Both the position numbers and the translations under genes were made by a program. 64,000 bases of DNA. It comes from Lachnospiraceae bacterium. GTDB taxonomy: Bacteria; Bacillota; Clostridia; Lachnospirales; Lachnospiraceae. Shown one piece after another: positions 7,353-16,678 of the stretch. Position 1 is the first letter of the stretch; each line of letters opens with the position of its first letter. The DNA is taken from contig CAJTGD010000014.1 in NCBI GenBank assembly GCA_910575475.1, positions 62,001 through 126,000 on the forward strand, read 5' to 3'. The notes beneath the pieces are model-generated. The model had not been told where the DNA came from, did not search any database, and was given only the letters and a program-made list of their open reading frames with translations.

Positions 7353-10124
7353 TTACATTTCTTTCTTTTCTTCAAACACAATCGTTACCTTAAACAGATC
7401 CCCGTCCAGGTACAGCTCGAACTTTCCTCCCTGCATCTCCGTCAGGCTTTTTGCGATGGACAATCCCAATCCGCTGCCCTCGGTGCTCCGGGAGACATCC
7501 CCACGGATAAAACGCTCGGTCAGCTCATCTGAGGAAAAATTCAACGGCTGCTCGGAGACATTTTTCAGTGAGAAGATGATCTGCTTCCCATCCTTTTTCA
7601 GGTCCGCATAGACGCGGGTTCCCGGCATGGCGTATTTCGCGGCATTGTTGAAGATATTTTCCAGCACCCGCCACATGCGGCGTCCGTCTACATGAATGAC
7701 GGCCGGTTCTTCGGGCAGAGAAGCGACGACCTTCAACTGCCTTGTGTCCATCTTTTCCGACAGCTCCCCGATGGTCTGGTTCAGCATTTCCACCAGGTCC
7801 ACATCCATATATTCCAGCGAGATATTGCCGCTGCTCACTTTGGACGCTTCCACCACATCCTCCGTCAGCGTTTTCAGTCTCTGCGCCTTCATTTCCAGGA
7901 TATCCAGATATCCCTTCACCTTGGGGTCGTCAAAATTTTCCCGTTTTAAAAGGTCCACGTAATTGATGATGGAGGTCAGGGGCGTCTTGATATCGTGGGA
8001 CACGTTGGTGATCAGGTCGGTTTTCAGCCGCTCGTCCCGCATGCTTTTTTCCACCGCCCGCTGGAGGCCGTTTCCGATATTCTCAAGATTCTCTGACATA
8101 TCCTGATAATCCCCCCCCTGGAATTTTTTGACGGGAAATTTGTAATCCAGGCTGCCTGCGGCGATCTCCTTGATCCCGTCCTTGAGCTGCTGCTTTTCCA
8201 ATGCGTTTCTAATCAGGAATACCGCTGCCACAGCTTCCACAAGAAACATCAGAAAGGCAAGCGACGCGGGGATCCCATATCCTGCCGCCGCGCAGAACCA
8301 GTGGAAAAGGACAAATACGCCGTATGCCGCTGCCACCTTCCATAACACCTGGCGCTGCCGCCAGAATGTCTGCGCGCATCCGAAGCATGCTGCCACCGCT
8401 TTTTTGCTCCATATAAGAAGTATTCTCAGGATACTGTCCTTCCAGAGCGTGCGTCCCTTGATCCGGCGCGCCAAGGACAGCCAGCCGATCAGGAAGCAGA
8501 CCGCCGTCTCTGCCGTGTAAACGGAGATCACAATGACATCTTCTGTTGTCATTTCAAATCCATAATAGTAAAAGCTCCCGTCCGAAATGTACTCTACTGC
8601 ACTCACCCCGCGCCAGGCCGAACTCAGCAGGAACGTAGCCGCCAGCCAGGGAAGGAATACCAGCGCCGCGGACAGTTCCGTTTTCCATCGGTCAAAGGGA
8701 TGCAGATACAGTTCGCCGCCTTCCTCCGGCCTGCGTCCCGCGGTCACGGTCAGCCAGACCAGCGCCCCAAGAAGCAGGATCAGGGAAATGACCAAAGCCT
8801 TTGCCGCTTTGTTGATATAAGGCACATATTGATTATAATTTTCTGATGCCCTGCGGAAAATGTCATTGATTGGATAGGAGGTTTCCACGGCTGCCGCCAC
8901 GGTATAATTCTTCCCAAGGCAGTCCTCATACCAGCGGTTATGGTTTCTCCAGTATGCCCCTGCCTCCTCTTCCAGATTCAGATTGCTCTCGCACGCTTCC
9001 GAATCCGGTTTCAGGATCATATAGCGCAAATCCGCGTCATTTTTGATGGACGCCAGACTCTCCTCCACATCTTTATAGTTCTGAAACCCGGCATGATTTG
9101 TGTAAACCGCTTTTTCGTCTTCATCTACAAACAGATATATGAAATTCGTTTCTCCCTCTTTAAAGAGGCTGTATTCTTCTTTGTATTGGCTGTACATAGA
9201 CGCAATGCTGTTCAGCGTATACTCCAGGCTGTCATATACCTGGGAAAGCTTTCCGTTCAACGCCGGTATCCGGTTCACAGCCGTCAGGATATTCTTCGCG
9301 CCCTCCGGGGCATATGCTTCCCGGATCTGCCCGCCGTCATATTTCCAGACATCCGTGTATAAGAGTTCTCCATCTGCGTTCCACACGAGCTTGTTTTCTC
9401 CATCCGGGATATAGCCGTTTTCCAGCGCCTCTAAAAACCGCTCCTCGTAGTCAGACTCCAGGCGCAGGCTACCGTCCGACAACTGCTTTTTGAACTCCTT
9501 CATCACATAGTAATAGTAGGTTCCGTCCGGCTTCCGGCAGACCATGATGCTGTCATCCTCATATGGACTGTAATACATACGATCCATATCGCCCGATACG
9601 CCCCACTCCACCAGGTCCCCAAGCCTGTATTCCAGGCCGGAACGTGCATCCTCCTCACTGAGCTCCGCGGTATCCGTACCAGATACGTCCTCCTCACTGA
9701 GGATCACCGTGCTGGATGCAAGATCTGTATCTCCCGCGCCTTCCGCAGCCTCTGTACTATATAAATCCGCGCCATATGAGCCCTCTGTGCCGTCGTCCTC
9801 GCTGTACGCGGTATCTATTCCAGCGCTGTCAGCCGCATATTCCAGGATATCGATCCGTTTATCCGGATCATATTTTCCGTCCGTTTCCAGCAGCCTGGCC
9901 GCATCCACACGTTCCATTTTCGTTGCGATCGCAGACACCATATTGTTCAAAAAGCTGTCCGTTTCCTCATAGGGCCTCCGCTCTTTGCTAAATGCGTCCG
10001 CCGGTGTCACAATATCCGGAAAGCCCGCCAGCAGCACAAAGCTCAGTGTCCCAATCACCGCCGTCACCAGCACGGTCAGGAGAAGCAGGAGCTTTACGGC
10101 CGCATGCCGATACCATTTCTTCAT
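7353..10124 (-). CDS. Large membrane sensor histidine kinase
   Basis: 923 residues. One N-terminal membrane segment, a roughly 400-residue acidic extracellular sensor region, then four to six membrane segments (about residues 465-660), a HAMP-like linker, a HisKA domain with NVSHDIKTPLTS (phospho-acceptor His near residue 709) and a HATPase domain ending with the G box GSGLGLSIAKSLTE. The architecture is typical of clostridial VanS/GraS-like kinases with unusually large sensors. It follows its response regulator (10143-10847) by 18 bases in one operon and ends at a terminator. The ligand is unknown; the adjacent lysozyme and sortase genes hint at a cell-envelope signal, an inference from position only. 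Confidence 0.85.
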   Translation of the reverse strand: MKKWYRHAAVKLLLLLTVLVTAVIGTLSFVLLAGFPDIVTPADAFSKERRPYEETDSFLNNMVSAIATKMERVDAARLLETDGKYDPDKRIDILEYAADSAGIDTAYSEDDGTEGSYGADLYSTEAAEGAGDTDLASSTVILSEEDVSGTDTAELSEEDARSGLEYRLGDLVEWGVSGDMDRMYYSPYEDDSIMVCRKPDGTYYYYVMKEFKKQLSDGSLRLESDYEERFLEALENGYIPDGENKLVWNADGELLYTDVWKYDGGQIREAYAPEGAKNILTAVNRIPALNGKLSQVYDSLEYTLNSIASMYSQYKEEYSLFKEGETNFIYLFVDEDEKAVYTNHAGFQNYKDVEESLASIKNDADLRYMILKPDSEACESNLNLEEEAGAYWRNHNRWYEDCLGKNYTVAAAVETSYPINDIFRRASENYNQYVPYINKAAKALVISLILLLGALVWLTVTAGRRPEEGGELYLHPFDRWKTELSAALVFLPWLAATFLLSSAWRGVSAVEYISDGSFYYYGFEMTTEDVIVISVYTAETAVCFLIGWLSLARRIKGRTLWKDSILRILLIWSKKAVAACFGCAQTFWRQRQVLWKVAAAYGVFVLFHWFCAAAGYGIPASLAFLMFLVEAVAAVFLIRNALEKQQLKDGIKEIAAGSLDYKFPVKKFQGGDYQDMSENLENIGNGLQRAVEKSMRDERLKTDLITNVSHDIKTPLTSIINYVDLLKRENFDDPKVKGYLDILEMKAQRLKTLTEDVVEASKVSSGNISLEYMDVDLVEMLNQTIGELSEKMDTRQLKVVASLPEEPAVIHVDGRRMWRVLENIFNNAAKYAMPGTRVYADLKKDGKQIIFSLKNVSEQPLNFSSDELTERFIRGDVSRSTEGSGLGLSIAKSLTEMQGGKFELYLDGDLFKVTIVFEEKKEM

Positions 10125-10142
10125 ACTCTATCATCCTTTCAC

Positions 10143-10847
10143 TCAATGTCTTTCCAGCTTTTCAATCTTATAGCCCACGCCCCAGACCACTTTCAGGTAT
10201 CTGGGATCCTTCGGATTGATCTCAATCTTCTCCCGGATATGGCGGATATGTACCGCCACCGTGTTGTCCGCCCCGATGGCCTCCTCGTTCCAGATGGATT
10301 CGTAGATCTGGCCGATGGAAAATACCCTTCCCTGGTTGCGCATCAGAAGCTTTAAGATATTGTACTCAATGGGGGTCAGCTTCACCGGTTCCCCGTCCAC
10401 GGTCACTTCCTTCAGGTCGTCATTCATCCGCAGGCCGCCTGTCTCATAGATGGTCTCGGACTCTTCCTTTGCCGTGCCGCCCAGCTGGGTGTATCTTCTG
10501 AGCTGTGATTTTGCCCGTGCCACCAGCTCCAACGGGTTGAACGGCTTTGTTACATAATCGTCGGCTCCCACGTTGAGCCCCAGGATCTTGTCTACGTCCT
10601 CCGACTTTGCCGACAGGATAATGATCGGGATGCTGTGCTTCTCCCGGATCTTCAATGTGGCATGGATTCCGTCCAGTCTGGGCATCATCACATCCAGGAT
10701 CAGCAGATGGACGTCCTCCGTCTCCAGGAGTTTCAGCGCCTGCATTCCGTCATAAGCCTTCAGGATATGGTAGCCTTCCTGGGACAGATATATTTCGATT
10801 GCTTCTACGATTTCTTTGTCATCGTCACATACTAAAATATTATACAT
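10143..10847 (-). CDS. OmpR/PhoB-type response regulator
   Basis: 234 residues. The N-terminal receiver domain has acidic pocket DDD (residues 8-10), phospho-acceptor D52 in LILDVMMP and the switch Lys in YVTKPFNP. The C-terminal winged-helix DNA-binding domain carries VHIRHIREKIE. A strong ribosome site GGGAGGTGATAAGG precedes the ATG, and a TATAAT lies about 20 bases further upstream. Partner of the downstream kinase at 7353-10124. Confidence 0.92.
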   Translation of the reverse strand: MYNILVCDDDKEIVEAIEIYLSQEGYHILKAYDGMQALKLLETEDVHLLILDVMMPRLDGIHATLKIREKHSIPIIILSAKSEDVDKILGLNVGADDYVTKPFNPLELVARAKSQLRRYTQLGGTAKEESETIYETGGLRMNDDLKEVTVDGEPVKLTPIEYNILKLLMRNQGRVFSIGQIYESIWNEEAIGADNTVAVHIRHIREKIEINPKDPRYLKVVWGVGYKIEKLERH

Positions 10848-10998
10848 TCCTTATCACCTCCCTTGTATTATACATGATATCCCGCAATTTTTAATAAGGA
10901 AGCAGGAAATTTCTTATGAAATTATTAAATTATGAGCAACCCGGATTTTCTTTCATATAATAAAGAGACAGAACATCATCCTGAGAAAGGAGTTTTTC

Positions 10999-11976
10999 AT
11001 GAGTATAAAGGGACTTGATGTCAGTGAATTTCAGGGAATTGTAGATTGGGCGCAGGTGAAAGGCGCCGGATATCAGTTCGCCATGCTGCGTGCCGGATAT
11101 GGCTTCCGGACGCCGGACCAGCAGTTCCGCAGAAACGCGGCCGAATGCAATCGCATCGGACTCCCGGCAGGCGCGTACTGGTTCTGCTATGCCCTCAGCC
11201 CGGAAGATGCCAGAAAGGAGGCGGACGGATGCCTGGAGGCGATCGCCCCATACCGGATGGAATATCCTATCTGCTACGATATTGAACACGCTTCCGTAAC
11301 CTATGCCGAACAAAACGGTGTGACGATCACGCCTGCGCTGGCAACCCAGATTGTAACAGCCTTCTGCGACCGGATCGAGGAGCGGGGATATTTTGCCATG
11401 TATTACAGCAATCAGAATTTCCTGGAGACCTATCTTTCCCGGGATCTGAACCGGCGCTATGCACTGTGGTTTGCCCGTTACGGCAGCCGTTACGATGGGA
11501 TCGACTACGGCATCTGGCAGTACACAAGCACCGGAAGCATCCCCGGAATCGCAGGAAATGTAGACCTGGACACCGGTTATGTGGATTATGCTTCCGTCAT
11601 CCGAAAAGCCGGCCTGAACCACCTGGGCAGCAAGCCGACTCCCCCGCCGAAACCCACACCGCCCCCGGCGGACTATATCACCTATGTCGTCCAGCCCGGG
11701 GATACCTTGAGTGAGATCGCGGTAAGATACGGCACCACCTACCAGGCGCTGGCCGCACTGAACAACATTTCCGATCCGAATCTGATCCACCCCGGCCAGA
11801 CCATACGCGTCCCGGAAAAAAGCGGCTCCGCCCCGCGGTACTATACCATCCAGTCCGGCGACACCCTGAGCGGGATCGCAGTCCGCTTCGGGACCTCCGT
11901 CACCACCCTGATGTCCCTGAACGGAATCACCAACCCCAACCTCATCTACGCCGGAAATACCATACGCATCTCCTGA
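10999..11976 (+). CDS. GH25 lysozyme with two C-terminal LysM domains
   Basis: 325 residues. A glycoside hydrolase family 25 (Cellosyl/Chalaropsis lysozyme) barrel occupies residues 1-210, with catalytic-type acids D7 (GLDVSEFQ) and D94/E96 (CYDIEH). A proline-rich linker (PTPPPKPTPPP) and two LysM peptidoglycan-binding repeats follow (about 229-273 and 281-324, each with a GDTLS core). It should cleave the MurNAc-GlcNAc bonds of peptidoglycan. No signal peptide is visible: the barrel begins at residue 3, as in phage endolysins and many clostridial GH25 proteins. AAAGGAG precedes the ATG; a TATAAT at 10956-10961 may be its promoter. Confidence 0.92.
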   Translation: MSIKGLDVSEFQGIVDWAQVKGAGYQFAMLRAGYGFRTPDQQFRRNAAECNRIGLPAGAYWFCYALSPEDARKEADGCLEAIAPYRMEYPICYDIEHASVTYAEQNGVTITPALATQIVTAFCDRIEERGYFAMYYSNQNFLETYLSRDLNRRYALWFARYGSRYDGIDYGIWQYTSTGSIPGIAGNVDLDTGYVDYASVIRKAGLNHLGSKPTPPPKPTPPPADYITYVVQPGDTLSEIAVRYGTTYQALAALNNISDPNLIHPGQTIRVPEKSGSAPRYYTIQSGDTLSGIAVRFGTSVTTLMSLNGITNPNLIYAGNTIRIS

Positions 11977-11984
11977 TCCCCTCC

Positions 11985-12014
11985 CCCAGCCAGCCTCCGC
12001 GGGCGCTGGCTGGG
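11985..12014 (+). terminator. Hairpin after the lysozyme gene
   Basis: CCCAGCCAGC pairs perfectly with GCTGGCTGGG around a GC-rich loop, just after the stop codon. There is no T run, so it is a probable rather than certain terminator. Confidence 0.5.
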
Positions 12015-12031
12015 CGTCCTCACATTTCCAT

Positions 12032-12060
12032 TTGCCTTTTTCCTTCGATAGTGATAAGAT
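12032..12060 (+). promoter_or_regulatory. Promoter of the sortase gene
   Basis: TTGCCT and TAAGAT are separated by 17 bases and lie 27 bases upstream of the sortase start codon, after the lysozyme hairpin. Confidence 0.5.
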
Positions 12061-12086
12061 ATCAGGGTGAGAAAGGAGCATAAAAT

Positions 12087-13001
12087 ATGGATCAGAAAAG
12101 AAAACGACATACGAATGATAAAACATTGATCCTGGTTCTTGTCGGTATCCTTGCCGTGGCATTTTGTGTCATCGGAGCTGTGATAGGCATCGGACTGTTG
12201 AAATCCAATGATACCAAGGACAAAGAGCCTGTCAAAAAAGAAGAAACAACGTCTATAGCAATCGAGGAACCGACGGAAGCACCGGAGCCTGAGCCGGTCC
12301 TTGAGACCGTGCCGCAGAAAATAGATTTCCAGGGATTATGGGCCGTCAACCCGGATGCTTATGCTTTCATCGAGATCCCCGGCACACAGGTCAATTATCC
12401 GGTCATGCAGAGTTCCACCCAGGAAGAGGATTATTACCTGAACGTGACCTTCGAAGGCGTAGCTGCTCTGCCTGGATCGATCTATTCCCGCATGGTCAAT
12501 GCAAAGGATTTTACCGATCCCATCACTGTCATCTATGGACATGACATGCTGGACGGCTCCTATTTCGGAGATCTGAAAAATTATGTTGACCGGAATTTCT
12601 TCGATACATACCGGGATATGTATATTTATCTGCCGGAAAGGCAGCTGCATTATCAGATCATTGCAGAGGTGGTATATGGCGACATGCTCATCTCAGATTC
12701 TCATGATCTGAAGATTCCGGAATCCGTTATTACTTTTGTTGATGAATTAAAAAGCATACAGGAAGCTCAGAACCAGTATGCAGAAGATATGACCGTGAGT
12801 TCCGAGGACCGTCTGGTCGCCTTATCCACCTGTATCGGGGACAGGCCCAGCAACCGCCGCCTGGTCGTTGCAAAGCTCGTGGATGAAAAGCTGATCGAGA
12901 CCCAGCCTGCGGAAAATGCAGGCGCTCCGGAAGATGCCGGAAGCGCAGCCCCCGCGGAAACCCCGGAAAATACAAATACCCCGGAAAACCCTCCAGCCTG
13001 A
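12087..13001 (+). CDS. srtB: Class B sortase
   Basis: 304 residues. Short basic N-terminus, one membrane anchor (about residues 13-38), an acidic linker, then a sortase B fold with catalytic H152 (IYGHDM), C249 (LSTCI) and the conserved Arg in NRRLVV (257/258). Sortases cut surface proteins at an LPXTG-like motif and attach them to the wall or to pilus subunits. The C-terminal roughly 40 residues (Pro/Ala/Glu/Thr-rich) are an unusual low-complexity tail. AAAGGAG lies ahead of the ATG. A possible (broken) substrate with a VPQTGD motif lies at 22201-22810. Confidence 0.9.
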   Translation: MDQKRKRHTNDKTLILVLVGILAVAFCVIGAVIGIGLLKSNDTKDKEPVKKEETTSIAIEEPTEAPEPEPVLETVPQKIDFQGLWAVNPDAYAFIEIPGTQVNYPVMQSSTQEEDYYLNVTFEGVAALPGSIYSRMVNAKDFTDPITVIYGHDMLDGSYFGDLKNYVDRNFFDTYRDMYIYLPERQLHYQIIAEVVYGDMLISDSHDLKIPESVITFVDELKSIQEAQNQYAEDMTVSSEDRLVALSTCIGDRPSNRRLVVAKLVDEKLIETQPAENAGAPEDAGSAAPAETPENTNTPENPPA

Positions 13002-13054
13002 GGGATTCCGAGGTCATGCTGCTAAGCGCCGGATAAATCTGCCGTAAGTCAAAG

Positions 13055-13076
13055 GCCCCGCAGCAAGCTGCGGGGC
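13055..13076. terminator. Short GC hairpin between convergent genes
   Basis: GCCCCGCAG and CTGCGGGGC form a perfect nine-base stem with a CAAG loop between the sortase gene and the convergent hydrolase gene. No long T run follows on either strand, so termination is likely but weakly supported. Confidence 0.5.
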
Positions 13077-13108
13077 GTCCTGCTTATGCTTCGATGTTTC
13101 GGATATAT

Positions 13109-14038
13109 TCAGCCGATCCGTTCCTCGATCCAATGATAAAGATCTTCCGATACCTGCTTCCTATCTCTTTCGTTGAGCAGTTCATGCCGGTCGCCCGCAT
13201 ACAGCCGGAGAGATACATCCCGGATTCCGGCCGCCTTATACTTCTCGTAGATCTTGCGCACCCCTTTCCCATATCTGCCCACCGGGTCATCTGTTCCGGC
13301 AGCAAACAAGATCGGCAGTGTCTTCGGGATCATGAAAACGCTCTCTTTTTTCTGCATTTTCCGCATTCCCTCCAGCAAATGATAGTACGCATTTACCGTA
13401 AATACAAAGGAACATAAAGGATCCGCCACATAGGCATCCAGCTTGTCCAGGTCGCCCGTCACCCAGTCCGCACGGGTACGCGCCGGCTTATACTTTTTAT
13501 TGAAAGAGCCTGTCACCACTTTATCCACAAGCTTACTGCGGTAATGCCATCCCCGAACCAGTGCGATCATACGGCACAGGCACTGTCCAAAGCGCAGCGA
13601 CACCTGAGGCTGCTCTGCCACAACACCGATCAAAAGCGCCCCGGCAAGCCCGGTTCCATAGGTCTGTATATACTGGCGCAGCAGGATGGACCCCATACTG
13701 TGTCCCAGCATAAAGTAGGGAACCTCCGGATATTTTTTCATGGTACGCTGGCGCAGTGTATGGATATCCGCCAGCACGCAGGCATTGCCGTACTTTTCAT
13801 GGAAAAAGCCATACTCCGTCTTGCTCTGTATGGATTTTCCATGCCCCAGATGGTCATTCCCCACAACATAAAATCCCTGTCCGCATAAATATTGTGCAAA
13901 CTCATCATAGCGGTCAATATACTCCACCATGCCGTGGCACATCTGAAGCACCGCCTTCACTTCGCCTTCCGGCTTCCACTCAATCGTATGGATCTCCGTA
14001 TTTCCATCCTTCGACGGAAAATAAAATTCGCTTTTCAT
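13109..14038 (-). CDS. Alpha/beta hydrolase (lysophospholipase / serine aminopeptidase S33 family)
   Basis: About 309 residues. The oxyanion segment is MCHGMVEY, the nucleophile elbow LGHSMGS (Ser114), the acid lies in FAAGTDDPVG and the His in YAGDRHELLNE. This is the classic order of the PldB/monoacylglycerol-lipase family. The substrate is probably a lipid ester, not determinable from sequence. Start chosen at 14038, with GGAAGGGA upstream; in-frame ATGs at 14050 and 14089 have no properly spaced site. No signal peptide, so cytoplasmic or membrane-associated. Convergent with the sortase gene. Confidence 0.82.
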   Translation of the reverse strand: MKSEFYFPSKDGNTEIHTIEWKPEGEVKAVLQMCHGMVEYIDRYDEFAQYLCGQGFYVVGNDHLGHGKSIQSKTEYGFFHEKYGNACVLADIHTLRQRTMKKYPEVPYFMLGHSMGSILLRQYIQTYGTGLAGALLIGVVAEQPQVSLRFGQCLCRMIALVRGWHYRSKLVDKVVTGSFNKKYKPARTRADWVTGDLDKLDAYVADPLCSFVFTVNAYYHLLEGMRKMQKKESVFMIPKTLPILFAAGTDDPVGRYGKGVRKIYEKYKAAGIRDVSLRLYAGDRHELLNERDRKQVSEDLYHWIEERIG

Positions 14039-14146
14039 GTTCCCGAACATCCCTTCCCTGGATTCGTTGTGCCAGCCGCAGAGCGGCATAATTCCTTATG
14101 CGGCTGCACATATCACATTATACTGAGGAGCAGATTTATCTGGCGC

Positions 14147-14201
14147 TTAGGAACTGTAGGAAAATAGCAAGATGTATGAGTTATTTCCATACAGTTCCTT
14201 A
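14147..14201. repeat. Palindromic dispersed repeat, copy 2
   Basis: TAGGAACTGTAGGAAAATA on the left is matched by TTATTTCCATACAGTTCCTTA on the right around a 15-base loop. The ends match the palindrome at 5352-5395. It lies between the citrate synthase stop codon (14217) and the hydrolase start and could act as a terminator-like structure. Confidence 0.7.
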
Positions 14202-14216
14202 GTATAACATAATGGA

Positions 14217-15587
14217 TCAGCGGTCCTCCAGCTTCACATAGCTGCGGTACGGTGCAAGCGGCATGTATGCCGGACGGATGATCTTATCTACATTCGTCAG
14301 CTCTTCCAGCCGATGCGCGCTCCAGCCCACGATACGCGCCATTGCAAAGATCGGCGTATACAGTGCAGGCGGCAGATCCAGCATACTGTAGACCAGTCCG
14401 CTGTAAAAGTCCACATTGGCATTGACACCCTTGTACATCCGGCGCTTCTCCCCGATGATCTCCGGCGCCATATGCTCTACCTTTTCATACAGTGCATATT
14501 CGGCCTGATGGCCCTTTTCCCTTGCAAGCTGCTTCACAAAACGCTTGAAGATATCTGCACGCGGGTCGGAAATGGAGTAGATTGCATGTCCCATACCGTA
14601 GATGAGTCCCTTCCTGTCAAATGCCTTCTTATCCAGGAGGTCTTCCAGGTACTTCCGGATCTGCTGCTCGTCCGTCCAGTCCGTCAGCGTATTCTTCATA
14701 TCTTCAAACATCTGCGTCACCTTGACATTGGCTCCGCCGTGCTTCGGTCCCTTCAATGAAGACATGGCCGCCGCGATGGTGGAGTATGTATCGGTTCCGG
14801 ATGATGTCACGACATGGGTTGTAAACGTAGAGTTGTTACCGCCGCCGTGATCCATGTGGAGCACCAGGGCCATATCCAGAATCTTGGCCTCCAGCTTGGT
14901 ATACTTACGGTCCTCCCTGAGCATCATCAGGATATTCTCCGCAGCCGAAAGTGCCGGATCCGGTGCATAAATAAACAGGTCCTCGCCCCGGCGGTAATTA
15001 TATGCGTGGTATCCGTACACCATCAGCATCGGAAACTGGCTGATCAGGTTCAGACACTGGCGCAGTACATTTGGAATGGTGGTGTCATCCGCCTTGTGGT
15101 CATAGGAATACAGCTGCAGAATACAGCGTGAAATGTTGTTCATCATATCCTGACTCGGCGCCTTCATGATCACATCCCGGAAAAAGTTGGGCGGAAGCAT
15201 CCTGCGCTCTGCCAGCATGACCTGAAAATCCTTCAGCTCCTGCGCATTCGGCAGTTCCCCGAATAACAGCAGATACGCCGTCTCCTCAAAGCCCGGATGC
15301 TTGGCATCCAAAAATCCTTTTACAATATCCTTGATATTATATCCGCGGTAGTAGAGGCTCCCTGCGCATGGCACTTCTTCCCCATTGACAACCTTCTTGG
15401 CACAGACATCAGATATATTGGTCAGGCCTGCAAGTACACCCTTTCCATTTAAATCACGCAGTCCGCGCTTCACCTCATATTTTGTATAAAGTTCCTTGTC
15501 GATCGTGTTGTTCTCTTCACACTTGCGGGCCAATTCCTGGATCCTGGGGCTGTTTTCAAAAAAAACATTATCAATATCTTTCCGCAT
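14217..15587 (-). CDS. gltA: Citrate synthase
   Basis: 456 residues, full length for the clostridial hexameric-type citrate/2-methylcitrate synthase. It contains LHMDHGGGNNSTFTTHVVTS with the active-site His, the GMGHAIYSISDPRA loop with the second His, and a C-terminal substrate-binding Arg region. It condenses acetyl-CoA with oxaloacetate, feeding glutamate synthesis in organisms with an incomplete TCA cycle. GGAGGAGAG precedes the ATG; a promoter is visible at 15630-15658. It stands alone. A 2-methylcitrate activity cannot be excluded, but no propionate genes are nearby. Confidence 0.93.
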   Translation of the reverse strand: MRKDIDNVFFENSPRIQELARKCEENNTIDKELYTKYEVKRGLRDLNGKGVLAGLTNISDVCAKKVVNGEEVPCAGSLYYRGYNIKDIVKGFLDAKHPGFEETAYLLLFGELPNAQELKDFQVMLAERRMLPPNFFRDVIMKAPSQDMMNNISRCILQLYSYDHKADDTTIPNVLRQCLNLISQFPMLMVYGYHAYNYRRGEDLFIYAPDPALSAAENILMMLREDRKYTKLEAKILDMALVLHMDHGGGNNSTFTTHVVTSSGTDTYSTIAAAMSSLKGPKHGGANVKVTQMFEDMKNTLTDWTDEQQIRKYLEDLLDKKAFDRKGLIYGMGHAIYSISDPRADIFKRFVKQLAREKGHQAEYALYEKVEHMAPEIIGEKRRMYKGVNANVDFYSGLVYSMLDLPPALYTPIFAMARIVGWSAHRLEELTNVDKIIRPAYMPLAPYRSYVKLEDR

Positions 15588-15629
15588 GAACCTCTCCTCC
15601 TTCTCTGAATTCTCATAATATACCTTTCC

Positions 15630-15658
15630 ATTATACTAAAAAATCAGCGTATATACAA
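15630..15658 (-). promoter_or_regulatory. Promoter of citrate synthase
   Basis: On the minus strand TTGTAT is followed after 17 bases by a perfect TATAAT, 43 bases before the start codon. The surrounding DNA is very AT-rich. Confidence 0.6.
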
Positions 15659-15789
15659 TGAAATGTATATTAAATATTTATGAATGGTTATTCATTTTTA
15701 TATGTGGTAGAATATTTTTTAAGTTTTCTATTATTTTTGGTCACACAGGAGAAAATATGCTGTCTAATAAAAATAGGAGGTAAATTTTT

Positions 15790-16641
15790 ATGGATAAAAA
15801 AACAAATGAGGAAATACAGGCATTGGTCGAACAGGCGACCGCAGGCGACAAAAAGGCCCTGGAAGCGCTCGCCGCAGGCGTGCAGGATATGGTATTCAAT
15901 CTATCCCTGCGGATGCTCGGCACCTTTGCGGACGCGGAGGATGCCGCGCAGGACATTCTGCTGAAAATGATCACGCATCTGTCTTCTTTTCGGGGTGACA
16001 GCGCATTTACAACTTGGGTGTTCCGCATCGCGGTGAATCATCTGAAAAATTATAAAAAGCACATGTTCGCCCGTTTTCCGCTGAGCTTCGAGTATTATGG
16101 AGATGATATCGAAAACGGAAAAATCCAGGATGTGCCGGATCTGACGCAGAATGTGGAAAAAGAACTGCTGGCGGAGGAGCTGAAAATGTCCTGTACCAAT
16201 GTAATGCTGCAGTGCCTTGATCCGGAAAGCAGATGCATTTTCATATTGGGGACCATGTTCCAGCTGGACAGCCGCATTGCGGGGGAGATTCTGGAAATGA
16301 CCCCGGAGGCGTATCGCCAGCGGCTTTCCCGGGCGCGCAGAAAAATGGCGGACTTTCTTGGGCAGTATTGCGGAGAATACGGCGGCGGCAGATGCAAATG
16401 CAAAGACCGGGTGAATTACGCGATCCAAAACCACCGGATCCACCCGCTGCAGCTGGATTATACGGCAGCCTCGGAAATCCCTGTCCAGACTATCGTGGAC
16501 GTAAAAAATGCGATGGAAGAAATTGACGGCCTGTCTCAGGATTTTTCATTCTGCAAGCCCTACCGTTCTCCGGAACGCACGAGAAATCTAATACAGGAAT
16601 TTTTAGATTCCACACAGCTTTCCGTGGTCCAGAAACCATAA
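15790..16641 (+). CDS. ECF-type RNA polymerase sigma factor with C-terminal extension
   Basis: 283 residues. Region 2 (residues 18-90) includes DAEDAAQDILLKM and FTTWVFRIAVNHLKNY. Region 4 (about 140-190) includes IAGEILEMTPEAYRQRLSRARRKM. The last 90 residues form an extension beginning with a cysteine cluster (C-G-E-Y-G-G-G-R-C-K-C), a pattern I recall from some ECF sigma factors and possibly metal-binding. No anti-sigma gene is adjacent; the extension may take that role. AGGAGG lies ahead of the ATG. Followed after 37 bases by the DUF2461 gene, likely the same operon. Confidence 0.85.
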   Translation: MDKKTNEEIQALVEQATAGDKKALEALAAGVQDMVFNLSLRMLGTFADAEDAAQDILLKMITHLSSFRGDSAFTTWVFRIAVNHLKNYKKHMFARFPLSFEYYGDDIENGKIQDVPDLTQNVEKELLAEELKMSCTNVMLQCLDPESRCIFILGTMFQLDSRIAGEILEMTPEAYRQRLSRARRKMADFLGQYCGEYGGGRCKCKDRVNYAIQNHRIHPLQLDYTAASEIPVQTIVDVKNAMEEIDGLSQDFSFCKPYRSPERTRNLIQEFLDSTQLSVVQKP

Positions 16642-16678
16642 AAAAATACAGATACATAGCTTATAAAGGAGACGAAAG

